DNA of 64,000 nt from Vulcanimicrobiota bacterium (GTDB taxonomy: Bacteria > Vulcanimicrobiota > Xenobia > Xenobiales > JADMJV01): the NCBI GenBank assembly GCA_019637395.1, contig JAHBVR010000015.1, positions 1 to 64,000 of the forward strand, in the 5' to 3' direction. Positions 6,355 to 14,715 of this stretch are shown piece after piece. The notes beneath the pieces are model-generated. The model had not been told where the DNA came from. It saw only the letters and a program-made list of their open reading frames with translations, and searched no databases. Position 1 is the stretch's first letter; every line of letters begins with the position of its first letter. The position numbers and the translations under genes were made by a program.

Positions 6355-8586
6355 TCACCTGGAACTCCACCAGGAGAGGGGGTTGATAAATCCAAGCAGG
6401 CGGCGCCAAGCCGGATACCGGCGGGCGATCTGTTGGTGCAGTTGTTCGCGCAGCTGCAAGAGCTCTTTAGGATTGGGGGTTTTGCCACCGAGCACGGCGG
6501 CCAGGTGCCAGTGAGTCAGCCCCTCCAAGGCCTCCAGGCCGGTGCGCCGGGCGAAGGCCTGGCGGCCCTCTCCGTAGCCACGCACCACGCCCACTTCGGC
6601 CAATTGATCCTGTCCCGAGCGCAGGGCGGCCACCGGGAGGCGCTGACCGCCCGCCCAGAGCGGCTCGAAGCGACGGTAGAATTTATAGAGATAGTTGCCC
6701 AAGAAGGCGAACAGGAAAGTCCACTTGAACAGCTTCCAGCCGGCCAGCAGCAACCAGCGCATGACCTCCTGCAAATTGATTTTGCGGAAAGCTTTTTCCT
6801 CGGCCGCCGGCTTCTTCTCCTTAGCCCGAGCCAGTTCGCCCAGCAAGCGCTGCAAGTTGGGATCCGGCTCCTCGATCTCGCCCCCCTCGTGCTTCTCCGG
6901 GCTGATGTCGAGGGTCACCCAACCGGCACCGTCCAGGTAAATCTCCGGCCAGGCGTGGGCCTCCCCGCTGCGCAGCAGCACGGCCGAGCCGTTGCCGCGG
7001 TTGCGCGCGTCGGTGGCATAGCCGGCGCCCACCCGGCTGGGAATGCCCAGCGAGCGCCACAGATAGACGGCCGCGTGGGCCTGGTGGACGCAATAGCCGC
7101 GCGGATTGACGAACAGATAGTCGGCCACCGGGTCGGGTACGCCTTCGTGGCTGGCCTTCATGGTATAGGTGACGGTCTTGTCCATCCAAAGTTTCACGAT
7201 CAGGGCCCGGGCGAAGTCAGAACCTTTGAATTGAGCCGGCAGGTCCTTCTGGCATTTTTCAGCCAGAGCCTGATAGCGCGGGTCGTCCGGTAGCTCGGTA
7301 TAATGCTTCCAGGTTTTTTCGTCCCAGTTCGGGTCTCCCGACTTCAGGCCAAACAGTGCCTTGTATTCCACGTTGAGCACCTGCGACTTGCACTCATAGG
7401 CGCGCACAAACTGCTGCGGATTGGGATTCTCGGCGGCGGTGGCGGTGCGCCCGTCTACCAGGGCGAACGGCCTGGTATGACCTTCAATCATAGCCACGGT
7501 GGTGCCCAGATCGCGGTGGTAAGGCGATTGGGAGGGAACGCTGGTCTCGATGGTCAGGGTCTCGCCCACGGTGGGATAAGTGCGCAGCAAATCCCGGTCG
7601 GTGGTGCCGGTGGTGTCTTCCACCAGGCGTTTGCCGTTGTACTGGCTGAAGGCGGTCTGGCGGAAGTAATAATAACCGAAGGTGGGCTTATAATCGTCGT
7701 GCAGCAGCACGATGGCCACGGGCTTCTGTTTCTGCTTCTGGTCCTTGTCTTGAGGCTTGTCGAGTTCCATGTCCTCGGCCTCGGAACGACCACCTTCTTT
7801 GCCCTTGCCCTTGCCTTCTTTGGCTGCCTCCTTGGCCTTCCGCTCGGCCTCCTCTTTGGCTTTTGCCTCTTTCTCTTTTTCCTTTTTGCCACGAATGCCC
7901 AGGGGATCGCGGATGTCAAAGTCGAGCAACTGCCGATTGGGCAGCACCGCGTAAAGCACGGAGATGAGCAAGAAGAGCAGGCCCAGGTCGAGCCAGGAGG
8001 CACGCCGGGTGCGCCGGCCGTTTTGCAGAATCACCAGCAATCCGGCGGCCAGCGCGCCCAGGCCGAAGAGCACCGGAATCGGGTCGAGATTACGCGACCA
8101 GAGCGGGTCGACCAGAAAGTAGGGGCGGCTGATGTAGCCTTGCCGGTGGGCCGCCAGCGGGCTGGCCAGCAGCAAGGTCACACTGAGAATTTCCGCGGTG
8201 ATCAGGGCCGACTGGCGGCCGCTCAGGAAACGCAGCAAAAAGACGCTGGCCAGGGCCTGTCCGCCCCAGCACAGCCACTGCGAAGCGATGAAAGAATTCT
8301 CAGCGCCCATCAGGGAGGCCAGCGCATAGTTGTCGGAAATCAGCCCGGACAGGAGTTGAGACAGGCCCCACAGCGAGAACGAAAGAGCAACCGCCGGCAG
8401 CAAGCGTAACGTCGTGCCGCTCAACCAACACCCCAGAAGATACCCGAAAAAACCGCCCCAGGCGGCGATAATGGCGGCCGTGGGCAAGCTCACGAACCAG
8501 GTGGCCACGCAGGTAGCGCAGCCCCATACCAGAGCACAGGCGAGTTCGCGCCAGCGGATCGATTTAAGCACTCGCCTTGCCTCCAT
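6355..8586 (-). CDS. TgpA-like membrane transglutaminase
   Basis: About 743 residues. The N-terminal ~215 residues hold several membrane helices. A very long Lys/Glu-rich tract (about residues 230-280, repeats of KEK, AKE and KGKGKE) follows the last one. The transglutaminase core has the Cys in RGYCVHQAHA (about residue 499), His in GEAHAWPEIY and Asp in WVTLDISPE, so the catalytic triad is complete. A membrane helix follows near residue 625 (WTFLFAFLGNYLY) and the C-terminal ~100 residues are cytoplasmic-like. This matches the TgpA/DUF3488-transglutaminase architecture. It starts inside the DUF58 stop region (ATG at 8586; another ATG at 8595). Probable substrates are envelope proteins, by family analogy. 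Confidence 0.9.
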   Translation of the reverse strand: MEARRVLKSIRWRELACALVWGCATCVATWFVSLPTAAIIAAWGGFFGYLLGCWLSGTTLRLLPAVALSFSLWGLSQLLSGLISDNYALASLMGAENSFIASQWLCWGGQALASVFLLRFLSGRQSALITAEILSVTLLLASPLAAHRQGYISRPYFLVDPLWSRNLDPIPVLFGLGALAAGLLVILQNGRRTRRASWLDLGLLFLLISVLYAVLPNRQLLDFDIRDPLGIRGKKEKEKEAKAKEEAERKAKEAAKEGKGKGKEGGRSEAEDMELDKPQDKDQKQKQKPVAIVLLHDDYKPTFGYYYFRQTAFSQYNGKRLVEDTTGTTDRDLLRTYPTVGETLTIETSVPSQSPYHRDLGTTVAMIEGHTRPFALVDGRTATAAENPNPQQFVRAYECKSQVLNVEYKALFGLKSGDPNWDEKTWKHYTELPDDPRYQALAEKCQKDLPAQFKGSDFARALIVKLWMDKTVTYTMKASHEGVPDPVADYLFVNPRGYCVHQAHAAVYLWRSLGIPSRVGAGYATDARNRGNGSAVLLRSGEAHAWPEIYLDGAGWVTLDISPEKHEGGEIEEPDPNLQRLLGELARAKEKKPAAEEKAFRKINLQEVMRWLLLAGWKLFKWTFLFAFLGNYLYKFYRRFEPLWAGGQRLPVAALRSGQDQLAEVGVVRGYGEGRQAFARRTGLEALEGLTHWHLAAVLGGKTPNPKELLQLREQLHQQIARRYPAWRRLLGFINPLSWWSSR

Positions 8587-9964
8587 AGCGGACAAACCCG
8601 TGTTGCGCCGGCAAGTAAATCCAGCGCTCTCTGCCCACCCCCGCCAACTGTTTGAGCACCTCTTCTGGTTCCCCGGATTGGAATTGCAGGGGAACCGAGA
8701 AGACCATGGGCGAGACTTTCTTCCACCAATCCGGCACAGGCCGGGCTTTCTGGGAACTCAAAAGGCCCGCTGGGGAGGCCACAAAAGTGAGCTGAATGCC
8801 CGAGACGCGAGCGGCGTTACGAATCTCCTCGATCCATTTGCCCGGCAGGCTGGGCAGAGCCACCAGGCAGCCGTTGTAGCCGTCGCGGGCAGCCTGCTGC
8901 AAATAGGCTCTCAATCCCAGTTCCATCCGATTTTGCTGGCTGAGATTTCCGGAGCGGGCCAGGAACATCAGCGCCTCCTCCACCTTGGAGCAGAACCCCT
9001 CATTGCCGTCCGCGCCGAAACGCCAGCCGGTGCCCAACAAGCCGCTCTCGAGAATGGTACGCATCAAGCCGGCCGAGGTTTCATCCAGCTTACCGGCCAC
9101 CAGGTAAGCGCAGGTGCGCGGCGTGGGAGCAATGGCCCGCTCCGGCTGGCGCACCATGAGGCGGCCCGTGCGCGCGTAGAGTTTCCAGAGCAGCAGCTTG
9201 GGCGGATCGCCGGCGGCGTACTGGCGCATGTCCACGCGGTCACCGATGGCCTCGCCGCGAGGATCGGAAATATCGTCGCCGCCGTGAAAGGCGGTCACGA
9301 AGGTACGCCGGTCCAGCGGCAGCGGTGCCGGCAATACCTGCAGCAACAGCGCTTGCTTGCGGCGCAAGCGAATCGAGGCAAAGCCGAGCACATCGCAAAT
9401 CTCGAATTCTCGCTCGATGCCGTCGACCAGGCAGCGCTGGCGAAAGACAAACTCCTCGTAGGCGCCCTCCGCATCCGTTCCCCAGGTGACTTCCACGCCC
9501 CGGGGAGCCAGCCAGCGCCAGTTCACTTCAACCAGCGGAAGCCAGGGCGGGCGCCGTAACAAGCGCAAGCGCCCGGGGGCGTTGACCAACAACGGAGAAA
9601 TCTCGGCGGGCAACCCCGACTCGGCTTCGCGCCACCACCAATGGGTCAGCCAGGCCGTCAGGCAGACCAGCAGGATGTCCAGAACGGCCACCACAGCCAC
9701 CACCATCGAGGTCATCAGCAGGATCAGATCCTGTTGCATCAGGCCGAAATAGACCAGTAGCAGAGTGGCTCCACCCAAAATAACGAGTCCGGCCGGCTTG
9801 ACCGGAAAGAGCCGCCAGGCCATCGCCAACCGCGGTTGGACACGCGCGGCCCACAGCCCGCCCCCCGAGGGGGTTTTACTTCGGTCGATTTCGGGGCGCG
9901 GATTGGTCACCGTGGACGTTTCGTGCCCCGCGCGCGGGATTCCCTTCGGGCAGGGTTCAAGCAT
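8564..9964 (-). CDS. DUF58 domain membrane protein
   Basis: 466 residues from ATG 9964; a later start near the MAWRLFPVK stretch (~48) is possible since the first 45 residues look non-conserved. Two adjacent membrane helices at about 58-105 (LVILGGATLLLVYFG and MVVAVVAVLDILLVCL) are followed by a beta-rich segment and the DUF58 signature DMRQYAAGDPPKLLLWKLYA. The domain has a vWA-like fold in this family. It heads the minus-strand operon DUF58-transglutaminase-MoxR-TPR-phosphatase-fold and overlaps the transglutaminase start by ~23 nt. Such clusters are widespread and are linked to envelope assembly. Confidence 0.9.
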   Translation of the reverse strand: MLEPCPKGIPRAGHETSTVTNPRPEIDRSKTPSGGGLWAARVQPRLAMAWRLFPVKPAGLVILGGATLLLVYFGLMQQDLILLMTSMVVAVVAVLDILLVCLTAWLTHWWWREAESGLPAEISPLLVNAPGRLRLLRRPPWLPLVEVNWRWLAPRGVEVTWGTDAEGAYEEFVFRQRCLVDGIEREFEICDVLGFASIRLRRKQALLLQVLPAPLPLDRRTFVTAFHGGDDISDPRGEAIGDRVDMRQYAAGDPPKLLLWKLYARTGRLMVRQPERAIAPTPRTCAYLVAGKLDETSAGLMRTILESGLLGTGWRFGADGNEGFCSKVEEALMFLARSGNLSQQNRMELGLRAYLQQAARDGYNGCLVALPSLPGKWIEEIRNAARVSGIQLTFVASPAGLLSSQKARPVPDWWKKVSPMVFSVPLQFQSGEPEEVLKQLAGVGRERWIYLPAQHGFVRYGGKASA

Positions 9965-10036
9965 TCGGTTGCGAATTTAAGAAGCAGCACGGTAAGGGCC
10001 GGCCTGAGTAGCCGGTCACGAGGAGGATAAGACAAC

Positions 10037-11017
10037 ATGATGTGGGCCGTTATGGGCGTTGGAATGCTGTTCAACGCCATCCAACAAAACTCTCAGGCCG
10101 CGCAGGCTCGCGAAATGCAGCAGTCGCAACAGGCTGAGATGCAAAAAATGATGAAGAGCATGACCGCTCAACAGCAGTCGATGAACGACACTCCGTTCAA
10201 CAACTTGCTGGAGATTCAGACCGGTCTGCCCGAGTATCCTCAAGAGAACTTCAGCAATCTGCAGGATATGCAGATGGGCCATATGGACGCTCGCGCGAAC
10301 TTTACGGCCGAGTTGGACAACGATCTGCAGTCCGCCAAGACGGCTTTCTTCCAGGACAACCACTATGAAACGGAACTCGGAGCCGACGGCCGCCACCAGG
10401 TTGCTCTCGGCCAGGAAGGCCAGCCCAACGTCAAGTTCGGCGGAGAAAACCAGGACCAGAAGCTGGCCCGCCTCGGCTACGAGGGCGAAAAGAAGAGTGA
10501 ACTGAACGATAAGCATGCCACCCAAAAAGAGCAGTTCCTCAACAAGGAAAAGGAGAACTTCAAGGAGTTCCTGGCCATGAATCGCGATCGCCTGGAGAAC
10601 CCCTATGTCCACGGCGAACTGCAAAAAATGGTGGTGGCCTCCAAGAAGAAGTCGCTGGATCTGCAGCAGAACCAGGAAGACGAACGCTGGCGCGTGGATA
10701 TGCCTCCCTCCGAAGAAATTGCCGCCAAGCTCGACAGCGGCTTGAAGAAACTCCACAGCATGGATCGCGAGCACATGGAGGCCGAGGAAAACTCCGAAGA
10801 CGCCAAGGCGCTTATGGAACACGACCAGCAAGTCGCCTCCATTCTCTATGATCACAAGCAGCGTGCTCAACAGGAGAAGTCGGAGGACAATTTCGCGCTC
10901 GATCCGCGTAAAATGATGGCCATGGCTCAGCAACGCAAGGAACCCAAGGACGTCGGGAAGTCATTGCCCAGCTACCTGACCAACGCGATGTACGAACTGG
11001 GCGTCTACAGCGTATAG
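10037..11017 (+). CDS. Orphan Met/Gln-rich coiled-coil protein
   Basis: 326 residues with a strong ribosome binding site (AGGAGG at 10021-10026, 10 nt before the ATG). The first ~14 residues are hydrophobic (MMWAVMGVGMLFNA), possibly an anchor or export signal. The next 35 are Gln/Met/Ser-rich (QQNSQAAQAREMQQSQQ). The rest is highly charged and predicted helical, with no cysteine and no motif I recognise. It is a single-gene unit: divergent from DUF58 and closed by an intrinsic terminator. Codon use looks like that of the neighbours and biased toward common codons, which may mean high expression. Function unknown. Confidence 0.75.
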   Translation: MMWAVMGVGMLFNAIQQNSQAAQAREMQQSQQAEMQKMMKSMTAQQQSMNDTPFNNLLEIQTGLPEYPQENFSNLQDMQMGHMDARANFTAELDNDLQSAKTAFFQDNHYETELGADGRHQVALGQEGQPNVKFGGENQDQKLARLGYEGEKKSELNDKHATQKEQFLNKEKENFKEFLAMNRDRLENPYVHGELQKMVVASKKKSLDLQQNQEDERWRVDMPPSEEIAAKLDSGLKKLHSMDREHMEAEENSEDAKALMEHDQQVASILYDHKQRAQQEKSEDNFALDPRKMMAMAQQRKEPKDVGKSLPSYLTNAMYELGVYSV

Positions 11018-11044
11018 CCACGACAGGACTTCGCCAGAAGTAGG

Positions 11045-11070
11045 AAAAGGCGCCTCAAGCGCCTTTTTTC
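11045..11070 (+). terminator. Intrinsic terminator
   Basis: The arm AAAAGGCGC (11045-11053) pairs with GCGCCTTTT across a CTCAA loop and runs into six T residues. It lies 28 nt after the orphan gene stop and isolates it from the feo operon. Confidence 0.9.
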
Positions 11071-11122
11071 TTTCCCGCCAGAAAAGATGTTTAGCACTAC
11101 CAGAAGAATGCCATAAGAGACC

Positions 11123-11362
11123 GTGAAACCGAGTTTAACCCTGGCCCAACTGCCCCTCAATCAACCCGCCCTGGTGGAGCGCATCACCGGGCCGCAGCCC
11201 TTTGTGCGCCGGCTCTTGTCGCTGGGAGTAACCCCGGGTTGCGGCGTGAAAGTGGTGCGTTGCGCACCGCTCGGCGACCCCATCCAGGTGGAAATCGGCC
11301 GCCTGCAACTGGCCATTCGCCGGCTAGAAGCCGGCCAGGTCCACCTCCAGCCCTCCGTATGA
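11123..11362 (+). CDS. feoA: FeoA, ferrous iron transport accessory protein
   Basis: 79 residues, a small SH3-like FeoA protein. It shows the family pattern L..L, then a G-rich LLSLGVTPGCGVKVVRCAPLGDP turn, ending in the L.I....A..V strand. GTG at 11123 is chosen as start; AGAGA just upstream is a weak ribosome binding site. FeoA binds FeoB and is needed for Fe(II) uptake in several bacteria. Its stop overlaps the feoB start (ATGA), so the two are translationally coupled. No clear Fur box is visible in the 50 nt upstream. Confidence 0.93.
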   Translation: MKPSLTLAQLPLNQPALVERITGPQPFVRRLLSLGVTPGCGVKVVRCAPLGDPIQVEIGRLQLAIRRLEAGQVHLQPSV

Positions 11363-13395
11363 CGCCAGTGCTGCGCGTGGCCACGGTGGGCAATCCCAAC
11401 GTGGGTAAGTCCAGCCTGATCAACGCCATTGCCGGCTCCAACCTGAGTGTGGGTAACTGGCCTGGCACCACCGTCGATCGGCTTTCCATTTCCTTCGAAC
11501 TCGACCAGGTGCATGTCGAATGGGTCGACCTGCCCGGCACCTACAGCCTGGCCGGCGCCACCTCGGAGGAATCCATCACCCGCCGGGAATTACTTACGTC
11601 TCCACCCGATGTGGTGGTCAACGTGATCGATGCCGGCAATCTGGAGCGCAATCTAGGCCTGACCCTGGAATTGAGCGAACTGGGATTGCCCATGGTGGTT
11701 GTCCTCAACCTGGTGGATGAAGCGCGCGCTCACGGAATCGAGGTCGACGCCAGCAAACTCTCCGACTGCCTGGGAGTGGAAGCCATCGAGACGGTCGCTT
11801 CCAGCGGACAGGGCTGCGCCGAAGTGAAAGCCGCCTTGCTGCGGGCCAGCCGGGGTCGGGCTCTGGTTGAATATCCCGAGTATTTTCAGGCGGCCGTGCG
11901 CCAGTTGGACGAACCCAACCGCTGGCGGGCTGTCACTTTGCTCAGCGAAGACGTGCCGGGCCTGGACAGCCATGAGCAAGCGCAAAGGCTGCGCCGCCAA
12001 CTGGAACTGGTCCAGGATCCCTTCCTGAGCGTGGCCGAGGCCCGTCTGAAAATGGCCCGCCACCTCACCTGCGACGTCGAGGTTCGAATAGACAGGGGGG
12101 TTTCACGCACCGAAAAGATTGATCGGTTGCTCCTGCATCCTCTCTTGGGCCTGCCGCTGTTCCTGGTCGGGATGCTGGAAGTCTTCCGCTTCACCTACGA
12201 ATTTTCAGCCCCCTGGATTGGCTTTCTGGACGTGGTCAAAGGAGTGCTCAGCAGCTGGGTCACCTCCTGGGGCCTCGCTCCCCTGGCCCAATCCTTCCTG
12301 ATCAGCGGAGTCATCGGTGGGGCCGGCACTGTGGCCGCTTTCTCACCCGTTCTCTTCCTGCTTTATCTGGCCATGGCCTTTCTGGAAGCCTCCGGATTAC
12401 TGGCCCGCACCACCTTCTTGTTTGACCAGGTGATGAAGTGGGTGGGCCTGCCCGGCCGCAGTCTCATTCCCCTGCTGCTCGGCTTTGGCTGCAACGTGCC
12501 GGCCATTTACAGCACCCGCATTCTGCCCAACCTGGGAGATCGTCTGCGGGTAGCCCTGGCCATCCCGTTCATGGCCTGCTCGGCGCGCCTGACGGTTTTT
12601 GTACTCTTCGCCGCCATCTTTTTCCCCAAGACGGCGCCCTACGTAGTTCTGGGGCTCTACTTACTGGGCTTGCTCTTGGGCCTGCTGACAGCCCTGCTGA
12701 TGCGCCGTTTCGTGCCCCAAGACAGCGATAGGACAGGGATCATGGAAATGCCCCCCTATCGCTTTCCGAGCTGGCGAGCCGTTTTCCGCCAGGCCTGGCT
12801 GCGCACCTATTCCTTCCTGCGCGACGCGGCCGGTCCGATTCTGGGAGCCGTGTTGCTGGTCTGGTTTCTCCATCAAGTTCCCGCCGGCAAGCCCGAAAAC
12901 AGTCTCTATGCCGGCGTTTCGCGCGCTCTGACGGTGCCGCTGGCTCCCCTGGGGATCCACGACTGGCGCCTGGCCGGCGCCCTGATGCCCGGCTTCATCG
13001 CCAAGGAAGTGGTGGTGGGGACCCTGGGCGTCAGTTTTCTGGGCGAAGAACCGGTGGCCGCCGGCGGCCTGGGCGAGGGGTTGGGGCAACTGGCCACCGG
13101 CTTCGGAGTGGCTCTCCAGGAGACGGTGTTGGCCGTGCCCAAATTATTTGGCGTTCCCAGCGCCGAACTGCCTCCCGACGAATCCCCCAACGGGCTGAGC
13201 GCCGCCATCGGCCGTGCCTGTGACTCGGCCGGAGCGCTGGCCTACCTGGTGTTTTTGCTACTCTACACGCCCTGCGTGGCCACGGTGGCCGCCGTGCGCA
13301 GCGAATTCGGTAATGGCTGGGCGATCTTCTCGGTCATCTGGCAGCTCAGCGTGGCCTGGCTGGCCGGCTGGATAGCTTATCAGGTCATGGCCTGA
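11359..13395 (+). CDS. feoB: FeoB, ferrous iron transporter
   Basis: 678 residues, starting at the ATG that overlaps the feoA stop. The N-terminal G domain has GNPNVGKS (11-18), WPGTTVD, VDLPGTYSL and NLVDEA (G4; the usual NMxD is NLVD here). About residues 270-670 form the polytopic membrane part with both nucleoside-recognition-like gate domains, including LGFGCNVPAI and FMACSARLTVF, followed by ELPP and TPCVATVAA near the end. It is the inner-membrane Fe(II) transporter. The size is a little shorter than E. coli FeoB. The gene sits in the order feoA-feoB-feoC, the complete system. Confidence 0.97.
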   Translation: MTPVLRVATVGNPNVGKSSLINAIAGSNLSVGNWPGTTVDRLSISFELDQVHVEWVDLPGTYSLAGATSEESITRRELLTSPPDVVVNVIDAGNLERNLGLTLELSELGLPMVVVLNLVDEARAHGIEVDASKLSDCLGVEAIETVASSGQGCAEVKAALLRASRGRALVEYPEYFQAAVRQLDEPNRWRAVTLLSEDVPGLDSHEQAQRLRRQLELVQDPFLSVAEARLKMARHLTCDVEVRIDRGVSRTEKIDRLLLHPLLGLPLFLVGMLEVFRFTYEFSAPWIGFLDVVKGVLSSWVTSWGLAPLAQSFLISGVIGGAGTVAAFSPVLFLLYLAMAFLEASGLLARTTFLFDQVMKWVGLPGRSLIPLLLGFGCNVPAIYSTRILPNLGDRLRVALAIPFMACSARLTVFVLFAAIFFPKTAPYVVLGLYLLGLLLGLLTALLMRRFVPQDSDRTGIMEMPPYRFPSWRAVFRQAWLRTYSFLRDAAGPILGAVLLVWFLHQVPAGKPENSLYAGVSRALTVPLAPLGIHDWRLAGALMPGFIAKEVVVGTLGVSFLGEEPVAAGGLGEGLGQLATGFGVALQETVLAVPKLFGVPSAELPPDESPNGLSAAIGRACDSAGALAYLVFLLLYTPCVATVAAVRSEFGNGWAIFSVIWQLSVAWLAGWIAYQVMA

Positions 13396-13664
13396 TGCTC
13401 GCAGAGCTATTGGAAGCGCTGCGGGTCAGACCCAGGACTCGAAACGAACTGCTGCTCTTGTTGCAGGCCAGCCCGGGCCAGCTGGAAGCGGCCTTGTTCC
13501 AGCTGAGTCGGGGCGGTTATGTGGACCGGGCCATTCCCGAACAAGGCTCCTGCCACAGCGGCTGCGGACATTGCAGCGTCAAGAACTTCTGCCCGGGGGA
13601 AAGCGCAGAGGAAACCTGGCGCTTGACTGACAAAGCCCTCTCCCGTGTCGCTCCCCCTGCGTAA
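13395..13664 (+). CDS. feoC: FeoC-like winged-helix protein with four cysteines
   Basis: 89 residues starting at the ATG of a TGATG overlap with feoB. Residues 1-48 form a winged helix (TRNELLLLLQAS recognition-type helices, RGGYVDR wing). A cysteine cluster C53-x3-C57-x2-C60-x5-C66 follows. FeoC proteins carry such a cluster, which can bind a redox-sensitive Fe-S centre and modulates FeoB stability or function. The position and domain order support the call; sequence alone would be weaker for so small a protein. Confidence 0.85.
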   Translation: MLAELLEALRVRPRTRNELLLLLQASPGQLEAALFQLSRGGYVDRAIPEQGSCHSGCGHCSVKNFCPGESAEETWRLTDKALSRVAPPA

Positions 13665-14715
13665 GATTCTCATTATTCATACCGGTGGCGGCATCGGCGA
13701 CGTGCTGCTCTCCACCGCGGTGGTCCAGGCTCTCGGAGAAGCCTACCCGGATAGTCAGATCGACTTCCTGTGTCAAAGCCGGACCGCCGCCGCTCTCACA
13801 GGCCATCCCCTCATTCAAGAGCGTTTTGAATGGCCCGAGAGGCGCCCCCAGAGCCTCAACTCCTTGCTCCAGTGGGCCATGCTTTTGAGGGGCAAGAACT
13901 ACGATGCCAGCCTGGTCTTATGGAGCAATACCCAGGTCGCCTGGTTGACCTTCCTGGCCGGCATTCCTATCCGCGTCGGTCAGGACTCGCGGCTGGCCTA
14001 CAGCTTCCTCTACACCCACAAAGTCCGCGTGCGCAGCGAACACGGCGATGAGCACAGCCACTGGTCCGAGATTCTGCTCGATTTCGTGCGCGCCTTAGGA
14101 GTGGACCCGGGACCGCCTCAAATCCATCTGGAAATCGCTCAGGGTCATCGCGAACGGGCCGCCGCCCTGCTGGAACCCCTGGCCGGCCCGGGACCGCTGA
14201 TCGCCTTTCATCCCTTCAAAGGCCCCCCCGTCCCTCTGCAACGCTGGCCTCTGACCGTCTTCGCCGACTGGCTGCGGGCCCTCCGACACGAGCTGGGGGC
14301 TCGCCTGGTCGTCACCGGCAGTCCCGGGGAAAAACCTTATGCTGACCAGATCATCGAGTTGGCCGGCCCGGAGCATGTGCTCAATCTGGCCGGTCAAACG
14401 GATCTGGCCACGCTGGCCGCCCTGGCCCAGCAGGTGGATGTCTTCGTCTGTCCTGACTCGGGACCGATGCACGTGGCCGCCGCCGCGGGAGCCCGCGTGC
14501 TGGGGATCTACGCCATGGAAGAAGACTTTCCGCGGCGCTGGGCGCCGCTTAGCGAGGAGGCTCGGGTGCTACGCCCTCAACCGACGGGCTGTCCCCCGGG
14601 CTGTCGAAAACCGGCCTGCCTGGATTTTCGCTGCTATCGATCGGTGCCTCCTCAGCGGGTTGTTGAGGAGGTGGCTGCACTACTGGGGCTACATGGCCGA
14701 CCCGGAGCAAAATAG
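13645..14715 (+). CDS. Glycosyltransferase family 9 (heptosyltransferase-like)
   Basis: 356 residues from a GTG that overlaps the end of feoC by 20 nt. GT-B fold: N-terminal IIHTGGGIGDVLLSTA, central PHLAFHPF-like segment (LIAFHPFKG), and C-terminal FVCPDSGPMHVAAAAGARVLGIY, the donor-binding signature of ADP-heptose:LPS heptosyltransferases. The C-terminal GCPPGCRKPACLDFRCY cysteine cluster also occurs in some GT9 proteins. It probably adds a sugar to a lipid-linked envelope glycan; the exact donor cannot be read. The last ~167 nt overlap the 3' end of the permease gene on the other strand. Confidence 0.9.
   Translation: MSLPLRKILIIHTGGGIGDVLLSTAVVQALGEAYPDSQIDFLCQSRTAAALTGHPLIQERFEWPERRPQSLNSLLQWAMLLRGKNYDASLVLWSNTQVAWLTFLAGIPIRVGQDSRLAYSFLYTHKVRVRSEHGDEHSHWSEILLDFVRALGVDPGPPQIHLEIAQGHRERAAALLEPLAGPGPLIAFHPFKGPPVPLQRWPLTVFADWLRALRHELGARLVVTGSPGEKPYADQIIELAGPEHVLNLAGQTDLATLAALAQQVDVFVCPDSGPMHVAAAAGARVLGIYAMEEDFPRRWAPLSEEARVLRPQPTGCPPGCRKPACLDFRCYRSVPPQRVVEEVAALLGLHGRPGAK

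Noticed and set aside
6433-8409. Two plus-strand open frames of 286 and 368 codons
   Set aside because: Antisense to the transglutaminase gene, which has a complete catalytic triad. The frames are His/Gln-rich shadows.
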